From the NCBI GenBank assembly GCA_920105625.2, contig OV050030.1:161395863-161459862 (forward strand): a DNA stretch of 64,000 nt. The letters are read 5' to 3'. Numbering within the stretch: position 1 is the first letter of the stretch; each line of letters starts with the position of its first letter. The translations under genes and the position numbers were made by a program. Shown here piece after piece: positions 1 through 11,676 of the stretch. The stretch comes from Clusia tigrina (taxonomy: Eukaryota; Arthropoda; Insecta; Diptera; Clusiidae). The notes below the pieces were generated by a model, which saw only the letters and a list, made by a program, of their open reading frames with translations, did no database searches and was not told the DNA's origin.

Positions 1-141
1 TAGCTTTTATAAAGACCGAGAGTCCAAACCAATATACACCACCGTAGAGTAGGTAATAATAGGCACAAGAAATTGCACAACCAACCTGCGCCTTGTTTCA
101 ACGGTAGTAAATCGAGGCAGTCATCCTCAAACAGCACAGAT

Positions 142-2336
142 TCATATACATTCTGCAAACCACATGGTTGATATGGTCTTGTTAACAAGTGTAAGGCGGC
201 AACCAGCAATAAACATCGGAGGGATCTCAGTAAAAAGTATATTGTCTTTGTAAATAGGCAGAACAAAAGATTTCGCCGGATTTAGACACAGATCATTGCT
301 ACGAGCCCAACCACTAAGAATATCAAGGTCCTCATTAAGTCTACAAACCAGATCATCCATAAGGCCTACCCTGCGTGACAGATATAACTGAATGTCATCG
401 GCATAAGTATTCATCACTCCATTACAGTCAAGTGAAAAAATGTCATTGATGAACATACTGAAAAGCAGTGGTCCAAGAATTGAACCTTGTGGGACCCCAG
501 AAAAAACTGGTGTACAATCAGAGAAGATATCACCAATCTTCACTCGCTGAGATCTACCACTCAAATAGCTCGTCATAAGCAGCAAGGCATTGCCAGAAAA
601 ACCAAAATAAGTCTTTAACTTAAAACATAATAGTCTATGGTTGACACTATCGAAAGCCTTAGAAAAGTCCAATAAACAGAGTAGAGTTACTTGGTCATCA
701 TCAAATGAAATTCGAATATCATCAACAACTTTCAGCATAGCAGTCGAACAGCTATGACCCTTACGAAAACCAGACTGTAGTGGTGACAGCAGCTTAAACT
801 CATTCAGATGTCGAGATATCTGATCAGCCATAAGCGACTCACACACCTTAGAAAGGCATGAGAGCAAACTAATGGGCCGAAAATCACCAGTAGCAGCGGC
901 AGATACCTTTTTTGCAACCGGCACAACAGTCGCTAATTTCCATAGACTTGGGAAGCACGAAGTGGTAAAACAGTGATTTATAATGTGAGTTAATGGACTC
1001 AAGACAAACGGAATAATTAATTTTATAAACCTAATAAAGACTCCATCAGGACCTACAGCGTTAGATTTTATCCGCATTATCCCTCCGTGTACATCACACT
1101 CACCAACTGCATGAAACTCAAATGAACTTTGACAGACAAGTCCATCAACCACAGACAGCTCACACTCACTAGAATTCTCAGGGGGAAACCCATTCAGGAA
1201 AGGATTATTTAATTCATTCGGTTCCACTAAACAATCAGTACTATCCTTGCCATGAATAATTTAGATTCCTCCATAATTGCTTAGATGGAAGAGATGCATC
1301 AAGCTTAGAGGAGAAATAATTTTTCTTTGCTAGCCTCACAGCAGCTACAACCTCATTACGAGCCAGCCTTTAAGAATCCCAACTCTGATCGGTTGAAAAT
1401 TTTCTCCATCTAACATGCAACCTGTTCCTTTTCTTAAGATGCTGCTTCACTAGCGCGTCAAACCAAGGACACGCTTTGTTTTTTACTTGAATAGTGCGAA
1501 TCGGGACATATGTGTTGAAAACATCACAGATCCGACTCACAAAACCATTCAGCTTCTGATCAATGCCGCTAGAAAACCAGCAGTCGTCCCATCTTAGTTG
1601 GGAAAGCTCCCTAAACAAAGAAGTCAAGTCAATGGACTTATAATCACGATAGGAGATAGAGGTAGTATTAATTTTTCGACCAATATTAATATTTAGTGTA
1701 CAGAATATCAAGTTATGATCAGAAATAAAAGTGAGCTGATCAAAGATAAATAGCATTGATATGTCAGATATAATACAGAGGTCAAGTAAGCTAGGACCAG
1801 CATTATTTGCAAATCTAGTTGGCATGATGAAGTTCACAACAGAGAAGCCAGACGCACTAATAAGGTCACGAAGTTTACCCGAAACAGCATCAGCAGAGAG
1901 CAGATTTACATTAAAATCCCCACACACAATATAGTAGTCATAGTCAATTAACCGCAACGACGAATCAGAGAAAAACGGCTGAAGACTGTGACATTTATTA
2001 GGATTGTACACACATGAAACCATGACTTTATAATTATTGTCAGATATTTCCAGATTTAAGAACTCAACTGCGGTGCCATCAGACCTATTTACGATTTTTA
2101 CATTTAGAAAAGTTTTAACAAAAGTAGGAGCACCACCTCCTTTTCGGTCGACTCTATCATTCCTAAAAAGCTTGTAAGTGGGTATATTGAAATATAGGTC
2201 ACTAGATCCACTCCCAAAGCAAGTTTCAGACAGACAAATCATATCAACAGACGAATCAGCAAAAATTTACCTCACATAATCAAGTTTGGAAGAGTTAAGA
2301 CTTCTAACATTACAATGTGCAATTTTTAAGCCACAA
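142..2336 (-). pseudogene. LINE ORF2: AP endonuclease plus reverse transcriptase, broken
   Basis: The endonuclease starts near 2336 with a LKIAHCNVRSLN-type strand. It is cut by a TAA at about 2265 and then reads through the conserved SET, DRKGGG, GDFN and SDHN motifs (active-site Asp and His) to a TAA near 1372. The linker continues in the same frame to about 1255, where a frameshift leads into the RT. RT motifs seen are PDGVF, DFRPISLLSCLSK, QSGFRKGHSCSTA, LLDFSKAFD (first catalytic Asp), GVPQGSILGPLLF and YADDIQLY (the catalytic pair is present). The frame ends at 142, and similar-looking coding continues in another frame to the window edge. The product would be an endonuclease-RT that nicks DNA and primes cDNA synthesis. 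Confidence 0.8.
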
Positions 2337-2575
2337 CGCTGCTTGCACAATACATCAACCAATACCTTATGATTACCACTAGCACCACCACAGAACTCAA
2401 AGCCCAAAATAGTAATAAGCAGCAGCCATATCAACAGAAAGCAAATTAAATATATAGAAAGAATAGCTACATGAAAAGTAAAGAGTTAAAAATATATAAA
2501 AGAATAAAGTAATAAAAAGAAGAAAACTTATAGCTAAGTTTGAAATAAGCATAAGGAATGACGGAAAAGACAACA

Positions 2576-3439
2576 TTATTGTAAATTAGTAGCTGCTGGT
2601 GCGCTAACGAGCGAATCTACGGCCTCTTTGCGCGTAACCAGTTTCGCTTCAGAATCTCGGTTCACTCGAACATATACCATGCCTCGTATGGAGAATGCAG
2701 AAGTCAACAGCCGCTGTCGCCAAAGCCTCGATCCATACTGCATAATTACCCGATTGCTCTTAGTTAGGCTCTCATGTACAAATACGGGAGTTTGTCCGCC
2801 GACACCGATATCAGAGAGTAAGATGGTTCTCTTCTTCTCCTTGCAGAACCCAGCAATAGCCCGAAAGAGATTACCCCTTTGTTGTGACGTTTGCAGTCTC
2901 ACCAAAACCGCCGCATACCCATTTTGAGATTGGCTACGGTTCGAGCGCAGACGGAATACTTCCCGAACCCGCGGCGAGTCACATGTGACCGATTGACAGA
3001 ATTTATTAAATGTGTCACCCAATCTCTCACTCTCGGTCTCAGGTATTCCATTAATTAATATATCCGTTGAGACAGCATCACTTTCAAATTTTTCCCCTTG
3101 GGATTGCAGCGAGTGCACATTTGACTTCAGTGTTTCAACCGCCGTGATGGATCGCTCAATTGCCGACACTCTAGACTCAATTTGCCTAAAATCTCTCTTG
3201 ATATGAGACAAATCACTCATTTTCTGCATAACCCGATCCTCAAGCAGTTTCACAGATCCGTTAAGTTTTGTGACAATGCTCTATTCGAGCTTAACCAACC
3301 GCTCATCCCATGCAGCCAGCAAACCAGAGTCAGAGAGCCTATCTACAGTTGCTTTGTTCGCATTTGGTGTTGAGTGCAAACTTGGCTCCAAATTTTGTTT
3401 CTCTCTTCTTTGTGCTGCCTGTCTTGTTGCCAATGACAT
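2576..3439 (-). pseudogene. LINE ORF1 (coiled-coil, RRM-like RNA-binding protein), one nonsense codon
   Basis: The likely start is an ATG at 3437-3439. The N-terminal part is followed by an in-frame TAG at 3281-3283, after which the same frame stays open to 2576. The middle is heptad-like (MSDLSHIKRDFRQIESRV and on), consistent with a trimerising coiled coil. It is followed by an ILINGIPE strand typical of the RRM-like domain of L1/CR1-type ORF1 proteins, then a basic C-terminal region. Such proteins bind the element RNA and chaperone target-primed reverse transcription. Only one stop separates the two halves, so ORF1 is less decayed than ORF2 of the same copy. Plus-strand open frames over this region are antisense shadows. 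Confidence 0.7.
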
Positions 3440-3653
3440 TTTTGCAAATACAGGTTTCTTTATTTTATATCGACTATACAGAAAGAAAAAACTCAACACA
3501 AACACCGACACTGAGTCACAGATTCAAGCTTTAGTAGGCGAATTAACAAATCAATATATCTGGCAAATAGCATAAAAACCGCTCTAAACTCGTTAGCACC
3601 AAAAACACGTCTACTCACTATGACTCATTAGTATGAATTCCAGAAGTGAAGCA

Positions 3654-3755
3654 ATGAACAGCAACACCATACAAGGGTTGAAATGCTTCTCATGTGGACG
3701 AATGGGACATCGGACAGCAGAATGCAGACAAAAACAATCCCAACAAATTGGCTAG
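3654..3755 (+). pseudogene. Orphan retroviral-type gag zinc knuckle
   Basis: A 33-codon open stretch from an ATG to a TAG contains CFSCGRMGHRTAEC, a perfect CX2CX4HX4C zinc knuckle of the kind that binds genomic RNA in gypsy/copia Gag. It sits just left of the BEL-1 5' LTR and belongs neither to BEL-1 (whose own knuckle is at about 5879) nor to the LINE on its left. It could be the gag remnant of the gypsy-2 element that resumes at 19713, split by the BEL-1 insertion; that link is an inference. The stop and the short length make it a fragment. Confidence 0.6.
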
Positions 3756-3788
3756 GGAAACTTCCAGCTGCCCAGTCGAGATCAATAG

Positions 3789-4287
3789 TGTTTGTACCTG
3801 GTCCAACGCAAAAGTCCAATCAGCAATTCCCATTACCAATGCCTGCTCTTGATCGCTGAATACGCAGTACACCCGACGATCGGATATACAGTGTGTGAAG
3901 CCTCATCAGCATTTCCTTACACGTGCGGTCGAAAGTATTAATGTGCCCGAAGTATGTACAAACGCTGGTGCCTTGCACATAATTGCAGACACCACACATA
4001 TATTTAATTCTGTAGAATAAGCAAAATTATAATATAAATTCAATCAATTAATAAATAAAAATTGACATATACTTTTGAAGTCAAACATTCAACAGTGTTT
4101 TCCTTTGTCGCCAATTATCAACCACAAGGTTAATTCAAGAATACTACTGATTAGCCACAACACTCTTTCGGTACTGTACCCAAAGAGACCTCAGACTTCA
4201 GTATTGCACTTGAAGTCATCATCACGATCCTTCGGTATTGCACCCAAGGAATCGGCAACCGATTACCAACTAATCGGTATATAAACA
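3789..4287 (+). repeat. BEL-1 5' LTR (499 bp, TGTTT...AAACA)
   Basis: Its start aligns with 10777 (TGTTTGTACCTG). From about 3896 it matches 19372-19712, beginning TGAAGCCTCATCAGC. The ends TGTTT and AAACA are inverted repeats, as expected of an LTR, and a primer-site-like TGGAGACCCCGGCGAG follows three bases later. The 3' LTR has lost the last 70 or so bases of this unit. Confidence 0.8.
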
Positions 4288-4290
4288 TTT

Positions 4291-4306
4291 TGGAGACCCC
4301 GGCGAG
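4291..4306 (+). other. BEL-1 primer-binding-site-like sequence
   Basis: TGGAGACCCCGGCGAG starts three bases after the 5' LTR end. The TGG start and GC-rich body are what a tRNA 3'-end complement looks like. I cannot assign the tRNA from the sequence alone. Confidence 0.5.
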
Positions 4307-4406
4307 ATTCTCAAGGAAGACAACCAGAAGTACCTCAAGAAGGATATCTGGGATATCATAACTCAGCACACAGAGTTTCAACTTTAAATCACCTTTAACA
4401 TTCAGC

Positions 4407-5977
4407 ATGGCGCATCACCAAGCAACAATTGAGCAGTTGGATAAGTTGACCAGGGCACAGTATGAAGTGGGCTCGGCAATAGAGCAAGTGCTGAGCAACT
4501 TTAAGAAGGATCCATAAGACCGTGAAACCATCGAATATGCCAGTAAGCGCGTGAAGATTCTGAAGGAGCCATGGTCTAGGTTAGAACCTCCACATCATCT
4601 CGTACTCGAGCTAGACGAAGCTAATCATGAGTACTTCAAACAGGATTATAGAGGCAACGTAGCAATCCTCTACGACTGGTTGTTCACCAAATTACAACAC
4701 ATCATCAATGAGGATGGAGAGATGCGTAAAACGCCAGTGCAACTTGAAGTTCCCTTCCACGTCCATCAAAGAGGCTCTAACCACGCGGACAGCACACCGC
4801 GAACTAGCCATCAGGAAGGCTATGGACTCATAACCCTAGTACGGCAGCAAAAGGCGTTGGTGCGTGTAATTTCTCGAGTCATTGGGGATGTGCACTCGGA
4901 AACTGATCAGTCACATCCACCAGTGTACTACGAGATCAAAACTATTGATACGTTACCACGATAGTCTGGTGCAAAATAACCAATGGATATGACAACAAAC
5001 AAACCTGGCGGAAATTGATGGTTATGATGCGGACAAATTCTACGAGAACGAAGATGCGCTTGAAAACGTACTCATTAAGTTACGACAACATATTCCAGTC
5101 AGTACACCGCACAACTCCACGCCAATCAACACCATACCACTGGCATTAAATGTGCATTTGCCTAAAGTTACCTTGCCAGTTTTCGACGGTGGCTATTCAA
5201 TGAGGATACCATTTCGCGATTTGTATGTTAAGATGATACATACTCGTACTCAGCCAAAAAGCAACACACAAAAAATGTTTTACTTGGCTGCCAACGTAAC
5301 CGGAGAAGCTAAAGCACTCATCGGTCACTTGCCAGCATGCGAGGAAAACTATGACGCAGCCTGGCAAATCTTGTGCGATAGGTTTAACAATAAACGCAAA
5401 TTGGTGAAAACTATCTATAGCAAGCTGTTTCATATAAATAATGCTAGCAGTGAAATGGGCTCAATGCTCAAAACCTTACACGAAGCAGCCAAGGAACGCA
5501 TTTACGCGTTAAAAAGCCAAGGAGTTCCCGCAGATAGCTTCCACGAGACTTTGGAGTATCTTTTATTGCAGAAGTTAGATAAAACGTCAAGATCCGAGTA
5601 TGAACTGACGCTAGATCAGCCTCAGGAGTTCCAACCCATTGACCGCCTATTGAAATTCTTAGAAAAACGTTTTCAATCATGTGAAGACCGAGAACCACAA
5701 CACAAAATTCACAACAATAAATCACAAGCGTGAAGTATCATTCAACGCTATTCTCAGCAACCAAGTCCGTAACGGGCTGCCTCGTATGCAAAGGCAATCA
5801 CCAACTTTTGCATGCGCACAATACTTCGCAAAAACGCCGCATCAGCGTTTTGATATAATTAAACAACACAAGCTATGTGCGAATTGTATGAAAAATGGTC
5901 ATACGTCGAAAACTTGTTCAATGAGAAGATACACTAAATGCAACAAGAAACACAACTCATTAGTGCATTTTGATTAA
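4407..5977 (+). pseudogene. BEL-1 gag (DUF1759-like plus CCHC knuckle)
   Basis: The ATG at 4407 opens a frame (MAHHQATIEQLDKLTR) that hits a TAA at 4515-4517 and continues in the same frame to about 4964. A frame change follows near 5000, and the central part runs from 5152 to 5733. There FDGGYSMRIPFRDLY and NVTGEAKALIGHLP match the Pao-type Gag domain (DUF1759). A further shift leads into 5681-5977 with the zinc knuckle CANCMKNGHTSKTC; the second, usual C..C..H cluster is degraded (YTKCNKKHNSLVH). The protein would form the particle and bind RNA. At least one nonsense codon and two shifts are visible. Confidence 0.8.
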
Positions 5978-6140
5978 AAGCTAGCTAGGGTCATCTCAGA
6001 CACTCACAACATTCGTAAGTGAGCCTACTGTGGAGTTACATAGCTATACAGGTGTCATAGAAAAACCAATCACCACGTGTCCCCTGTCAGCCGTGCGGGC
6101 GTGAAACATGTGCTGTTGAGCACTGTCGTCTTAAAAGTCA

Positions 6141-6854
6141 ATGACTTCCGTGGCAATGAATTTCAATGCCGTGCAAATTTTGGACGGCGGATCGCAGACA
6201 AACTACATTACGGACAGGTTGGCAAAGAAGCTCGGATTACCACCACAATACAATCCGCAGTACTTTGGTGGAATTGGGGAAATTCAACAACGCGCTACTC
6301 ACAGTGCCAACATTAAACTTGAGTCACGATTGACTAGTTACTCAGCCCAAATTGAAGTTGTCATACTTCCAAAAATTACACATCCACTGCCAACACAGAG
6401 TTTCGACGTGACAACCTGGCCTATTTCTAAAAATATTCAATTGGCTGATCCGGAGTTTAATCAATCAGGTCCAATTGACATTCTCATTGGCAACGACTGT
6501 TATCTGTTATTGCTAGTAGTCGGCCAAATCAAATTAGGAACCGGATTCCCCATATTTCAAAACGCCGTGTTCGGATGGGTGTTTGGTGGACACATCACAA
6601 TTCCATCAACAGTTGAGACTACATTCAGCGGTATTAGCGGTACGAATGAAGATGAATCATTAACCCAACAGCTCGAGCGTTTCTGGCAGCTAGAAGAATT
6701 TGACACCAACAGCCCGCCGCTAACAGCGATAGAAAGAACTTGCGAAGCATATTTCAAACAAACTGTGTGTCGATCAGCGAACGGACAGTTCGCCCTCTTG
6801 GAGACTCGAAGGCTATCGCGTTACAACGCTTTTACGCCATCGAACATACATTAA
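6141..6854 (+). pseudogene. BEL-1 aspartic protease region (DUF1758-like), altered active site
   Basis: This frame carries the Pao-type retropepsin: VQILDGGSQTNYITDRLAKKLG, then IDILIGNDCY and AVFGWVFGG further down. The active-site triad expected as DSG reads DGG here, so the catalytic Ser is lost, although the Asp remains. The frame ends in a stop at 6854 while the RT frame already began around 6800, which indicates a frameshift between them. The role would be cleavage of the Gag-Pol polyprotein. Confidence 0.8.
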
Positions 6855-8200
6855 AAAGAAACCCCGTCATCAAAATGCAGTATACGGTCTTCATGGAGGA
6901 ATACCTGCGGCTAGGTCATATGGAAGAAGTTAGCGGAAGCATAAACCAACCCAACCACTTCTTACCCCACCACTGCGGTCTGAAGCCAGACAGTACCTCC
7001 ATAAATGTATCATTGAACAATGTGCTATTACCAGGTCTAAAAATTCAAGGAGACTTGTTTGCGGTTCTTTTGAGATTTCGAGTACGCAGATATGTCTTCA
7101 CAGCAGATATCGAGAAAATATACCGAAAAATCATCGTGAACGAAGCTCACCGCAAGCATCAACTAATCTTATGGAGGAACACGCCAAGCGAACCTCTGAA
7201 AAGTTACAAATTAAACACAGTGACTTATGGAGTCACATCGGCACCACATTTGGCGATAAAATGTCTACGCATATTAGCCAAGGAACATATCACACAATAT
7301 CCGCAGGGCTCCAGATGCTTACAACGAGATTTTTGTGTGGACGACGTTATGAGTGGAGCCGATACGTTAGCAGACGCCTTGCGCGTACAGGAGGAATTGA
7401 ACTCCCTCACCAAGTCAGCAGGTTTTAAGTTGAGGAAATGGTGTGCGAGCAATAAAACACTGTTAACGAACATCAACGCAGAGGACCGAGCAATTCAATT
7501 GAATTTTGACAACGCTAATTTTACCATCACAACGCTTGGTTTAACGTGGCAACCTGGAACTGTTTACTTTTTAATAAGGACCAAATGGAGCACAACAGCC
7601 AAAATAATGAAACGCCAAGTACTGTCGGACATCGCACAGATCTTCGACCCACTACGTTTTTGTCACCAGTTGTCTCATGTGCAAAAATATTCTTGAAATC
7701 TCTGTGGCGTCTAAAATTAAGCTAGGACTACCTATGGACTAGCATACCTTCTGGAGCCAGTTTAGAGAAAACATCCAGGAACTTGAGAACTTCCAAATTC
7801 CACGCTACGCATGTCCAACCGCAAAGGACAATGTGAATCAGAGAATTACACGCTTTTGCCGATACATCCGAGCAGGCATATGGAGCTGTTATTTATGCAT
7901 GGTCGATAAAAACAGATGGATCTGTGAGCGTTCAGCGGTTATGCTCTAGATCAAACCTACACCACCAAAACAACAAACGCTCCCTCGGCTGGAGCTCTGT
8001 GCTGCACGGTTAGCAGCCCAGTTATTGGACAGGGTAAAGCATATTCTACAATGGACAGGCGAATGCTTTCTGTGGTCTGACTCTGAAGTGACGCTAGTCT
8101 TCCATTCACACCTTTGTGCAAATGGAGTGGCAGCTATAAGAGAAGTAACGGTGAAGCAACAATGGCGTCACGTACCTGCAGACAAAAACATCGGAGCTTT
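6800..8200 (+). pseudogene. BEL-1 reverse transcriptase and RNase H
   Basis: The RT reads openly to 7696. Its blocks are KNPVIKMQYTVFMEEY-like at the start (here RNPVIKMQYTVFMEEYLR), HHCGLKPDSTS, FTADIEKIYRKI (first catalytic Asp), VTYGVTSAPHLA, and FCVDDVMSGAD (catalytic Asp pair present as VDD, normal for Pao). After 7650 the frame shifts repeatedly. RNase H pieces are visible as HAFADTSEQAYGAVIYA near 7850 and LPRLELCAARLAAQLLDR near 7990, and then WSDSEVTLVF. The part ends WRHVPADKN, which normally precedes the integrase zinc finger. Confidence 0.8.
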
Positions 8201-8991
8201 GTGGAGGTTTGTGAGCCGAAGAGGGAACTGTCGGCATGTTCATTGTGACAACGCGACTAATTTCGTAGGAGCACGAAATCAATTGAGGCAGATTGCGGAC
8301 ATCATCCACAACGTATATACCAAATCACAGTTTATGAAATTCTGCGCACAGAAGGGAATCGATTTTCATTTCGCACCTGCTAGATCGCCACATTTTGGCG
8401 GCTTATGGGAAGCAGCGGTTAAATCGGCAGAGAATCTATTTTACAAAAGTTTGTCCAATGCCCGATTCTTAACTCGCAGCCGCGGACTCCAATGTCAAAT
8501 GATCCACACGATTACGCAGCATTAACTCCAGGTCATTTCTTAACAGGTGCACCATTGACAAGTATTGTCGACCAGCCCACTGAGAATCTGAACATACATT
8601 TACTGAAGCAGTGGGACTTAGTCACAAGGTTAAAACAGGAATTTTGGAGTCGGTGGAGTCAGGAGTATATAAACTACTCCAGCATTGCTACAAATGGAAG
8701 ACCATACGTCATAATTTTCAGCCTGGTACAATGGTATTAATGAAGGACGATAACTTGCCAGTTATTAAATGGTGACTTGGTCGAGTAACTGAAAGAGTTC
8801 CTGGTGCTGACAGCCTAGTGCGAGTAGCGGAAATTCCAACTTCAACAGGCCTCACCAGAAGAGGCGTCCATTTACTCGCACCATTACCCATGTCTACCGA
8901 AAGTAATCCAGTAGAACAACCTGATAAGCATCTAGCTCCAGTAGAAGAAGCCACAAATGTCAACGACGGCATAAGTCATACAGCAGCTTAG
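8201..8991 (+). pseudogene. BEL-1 integrase, N-terminal half deleted
   Basis: The sequence jumps from the RNase H tail (HVPADKNIGAL) directly to HCDNATNFVGARNQL, the second catalytic Asp region of a Pao integrase, with no HHCC finger and no first Asp. The fusion is in frame. FHFAPARSPHFGGLWEAAVKS then carries the Glu of the DDE triad. The frame breaks near 8480 and resumes with YAALTPGHFLTGAPLT and the KQEFWSRWSQEY block of the Pao C-terminal domain (DUF5641). It ends at a TAG at 8989-8991 after one more stop near 8773. The product would have joined cDNA to the genome; this copy cannot. Confidence 0.8.
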
Positions 8992-8992
8992 C

Positions 8993-10747
8993 GAAGACGA
9001 TCTGTGTCGCCCTCGTCAGTTTTGTTGCTATGCATATGCTTTCTAATTGCTCTAGTAGCAGGTGATGAACCCCTTACAAATGTGCCTTTCGGAAGTCAGA
9101 CAGGACTCTATTTCGAAAAAATGGATCTGACTTACTTAACAACAACAGATTGAAATATAGTTGTGTATTACAATATGTCCAAATATTGGCTTGAGCCCAA
9201 CAACATAATGCAAGGAATAACAGCAATGCAGCGAGCGTTTTCACGTATCCAAAGCGGTACACTTAATTGTGAGAAAACTGTGGACCAGTTCCGTCCTAAA
9301 TGGCAGCTAATCCAACAAGATGATGAGTACTTATAATACGACGAACAAATCCATCGTCAACGGCGAGATGCTCCATTGGCAATTGTTGGATGCTTGTCTA
9401 ATGCGTTGTTTGGAATTTTGGACTCCAACTATGTTAAGGAAATGTCTGCAACGATAAATGTCATATCCCGCAACGAAGAACATCTGCTGCACCTAATTCG
9501 AAACCAAACATCGGTAATTGACTCCACTAGCAATACTTAAAAGAAATCTGACGATCAAATTCAACAACTACACAAGCAAATAAAATATTTATATAGCCAG
9601 CAGGACAACTTCACAAAGTCAGAATCCCAACATGCAATAGCCGAAATGTTTAATCCGATGTCCGGTCGAGTACTTATGGCTATGCAGGACTACCCACGAA
9701 ATCAAGAGCTCTTTTTAGAAGTACTGATACACATCACGGAAAGCTCAATCCTGTTCTGCTGTATTCATCTCAGCTGCAACAGCAACTGAGAGCAATCAAA
9801 GACCATCTCCCACAAACGTTACAAGTTCCCAGCAAGAATACTATTGAAATCCTTAAACTCATCTCTGTGGAAGCACACATTACGTCAATTGAGATGATTG
9901 TGCATCTTAAGTTACCATTGACTAATCAAGAACCATTCGAATTGTTACATGTGTCTCGACTCCTCGACCTATTTTGGAAGGCACTGGAATTTTCATCTTG
10001 GAAGGGACAATCGAGTATATACCCACTAATCTACATCGAGACAAATATTATTCATTATCAGCAGGAGAATTGCCAACATGTACTGCATTCAATTCTAATA
10101 TGCATGTATGCAAGCAATTACATCCAACACATCGCATTACATCAACCAATCGACTATGTGAGATGGATATATTATGTCAAACTCCAAATGCAAAAAGCTG
10201 CAAGGTTCATCGCACACACAAGTCACCTCAATGGATTCCATTACTTAAAGAAAAATCATGGATCTACATCGCACAGCCAGCTCGTATAATCAGCGTCATC
10301 TGCGGTTCAGATATCTTTACAGAATTACTGGAGGGAATCGGAACCTTAACCTTGAGACAAGGATGCACCATAAGAGATGAGTATACAACCATAATGGCAC
10401 ATCGGACATACGTTTCGAAGGTCACCAGTACGATCATATCGAAAGTGAATCTAACTGAGTTGATCGCAGATTATAAAAAGGCTGCAACACACTCATTAGA
10501 ACAACAGTTCAACTTGACGGCCGATATTCAAGTACTACATGGACATGTGCAACAATTGCAAAACAATGAGCTAATGGATCTACCGTTTAAGAACCGAGAA
10601 GTCCATCAGCTCAGCATCGCATATATCAGATAACTCATCACGTTGATCAGTCTTATATGGATCTCTTACCAGCGATATTCGAAACAAAAGAGGCGACGAG
10701 CTCCAGATTTCCAAGTACGGGCTCGCGCAAACAGCATATATTTCTAA
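8993..10747 (+). pseudogene. BEL-1 envelope-like glycoprotein remnant
   Basis: Immediately after pol, in another frame, comes a hydrophobic stretch typical of a signal peptide (SSVLLLCICFLIALVAG). About 120 codons later RQRRDAPLAIVG resembles a furin-type cleavage site followed by a hydrophobic segment, the arrangement of insect F-like fusion proteins. A heptad-like region follows. The distal part (9974-10633) is Cys-rich. After an in-frame TAA at 10632 there is a membrane-like LITLISLIWISY and a basic tail KQKRRR. Several stops (around 9153, 9336, 9540 and 10632) and shifts break it. The family call rests on layout rather than alignment. Confidence 0.55.
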
Positions 10748-10776
10748 GTTGAGAATATGCTCAACAGGCGGTAGAA

Positions 10777-10883
10777 TGTTTGTACCTGCTCCAACATGAA
10801 AGTCCAATCAGCAATTCCCATTAGCAATGCCTGCTCTTGAACGCTGAATAAGCAGTACACCCGACGAACGGATATACAGCGTG
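10777..10883 (+). repeat. BEL-1 3' LTR, left piece
   Basis: The piece matches the first 107 bases of the LTR at 3789 with several substitutions (for example GGTCCAACGC versus GCTCCAACAT). It ends in CGTG, the target-site copy created by the gypsy-1 insertion. Confidence 0.85.
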
Positions 10884-11412
10884 GGTTACGCCAGCAGTTG
10901 CTGCGAACCCTAAATCTAACACCAAACGTCAGCTGAGTTATCATTCTTATCAAGTATGAACCTCACAAATGACCACCAAAGCCGTTTATGCATTTTCCAA
11001 TTCCCTTTCATATTTCGAGACCATTCTCAAGTGCAACGACACAAACCTCCCAAAGAGCAAAGTCAGTACGATCAGTACAATGACATAAATCAGCTGAAGT
11101 GCAATGACATAAACAATCCAAAAAACAAAGTCAGTACGATCAGTACAATGACATTAATTAACTGAAGTGCAATGACATAAGCAACCCCTAAATGAAACGT
11201 CTGCAATTCTCAGTGCATTAGCACTTGTTCAGCTACGGCTTTGCACTCTGCTTATTGGTGGTTATAGACGTTTACCTCTCTTTCTACCCTCCAACATAAT
11301 TTTGGAATATACTTTTGTGCCTACAGCAGCGATAACAAATAATCGATGTTAAGTAAGTTAGTTAAGGTTTCGGCATAAGTAATTAAGTTTATTAAGTTTT
11401 ATTAACGTAACT
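10884..11412 (+). repeat. gypsy-1 5' LTR (529 bp)
   Basis: By eye it aligns with 18781-19367 with about four substitutions. The main difference is a missing block of roughly 60 bases just before the final TTTTATTAACGTAACT, present in the 3' LTR (about 19284-19350). The first base is G where the 3' LTR has A. Confidence 0.92.
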
Positions 11413-11425
11413 GGCGTAGTCGTGG
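11413..11425 (+). other. gypsy-1 primer-binding site (serine-tRNA type)
   Basis: GGCGTAGTCGTGG directly abuts the 5' LTR. It resembles the GGCGCAGTCGG primer site used by 17.6 and 297, which anneals to a tRNA-Ser 3' end, with one internal mismatch (C to T). Confidence 0.6.
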
Positions 11426-11676
11426 AAATTATTTCTGAAGAAATAATTAAGAACCAAAAATAAAAAAAAAAATAATTAACTGTGAAAAACATTTCTTAAG
11501 AAATATTGTAGAACAGAAAAAAAACAAATCGATTAAGACCAAACGCACAAAATCAATTTATTATCGTGTTACATTAAAGAAAGTGCAGTGAAAAAGAATT
11601 AACATAAAAAACTCTCAAGTCAATACCAAGTGAATCTTCAAGGCTAAACCGAGGCACAGCAAACCCAACAAAACCG

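Larger units (their letters stand above)
1..3600 (-). mobile_element. CR1/Jockey-superfamily LINE, 3' end cut by window edge
   Basis: A non-LTR retrotransposon reads right to left: ORF1 (coiled coil plus RRM-like), then an AP-type endonuclease, then a reverse transcriptase that runs off the left edge. The layout and the RT signature YADDIQLY with GVPQGSILGPLLF fit CR1/Jockey-superfamily LINEs; the exact clade is an inference. The 5' end is not sharply defined; the ORF1 start at about 3439 and unassigned sequence up to about 3600 suggest a short 5' UTR. At least four lesions (stops and a frameshift) show that the copy is dead. Confidence 0.8.
3789..10883 (+). mobile_element. BEL/Pao LTR retrotransposon BEL-1 (left and main part)
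   Basis: This segment holds a 5' LTR (3789-4287), a primer-binding-like site, gag with a DUF1759-type region, protease, RT, RNase H, the integrase remainder, an envelope-like region and the first 107 bp of the 3' LTR. The 3' LTR is interrupted at 10883 by gypsy-1 and resumes at 19368. Its domain order PR-RT-RH-IN is that of BEL/Pao. The two LTRs differ clearly, so this is the oldest layer of the nest. Many stops and an integrase deletion make it non-autonomous. Confidence 0.85.

Noticed and set aside
2628..3575. Plus-strand open frames of 60-100 codons
   Set aside because: They are antisense to the LINE ORF1, have no motif of their own, and the minus-strand reading has clear family features.
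10956..11165. A 69-codon frame repeated identically at 18853-19062 as a conserved gene
   Set aside because: Both copies are the same position in the two LTRs of gypsy-1; the conservation is that of the LTR.
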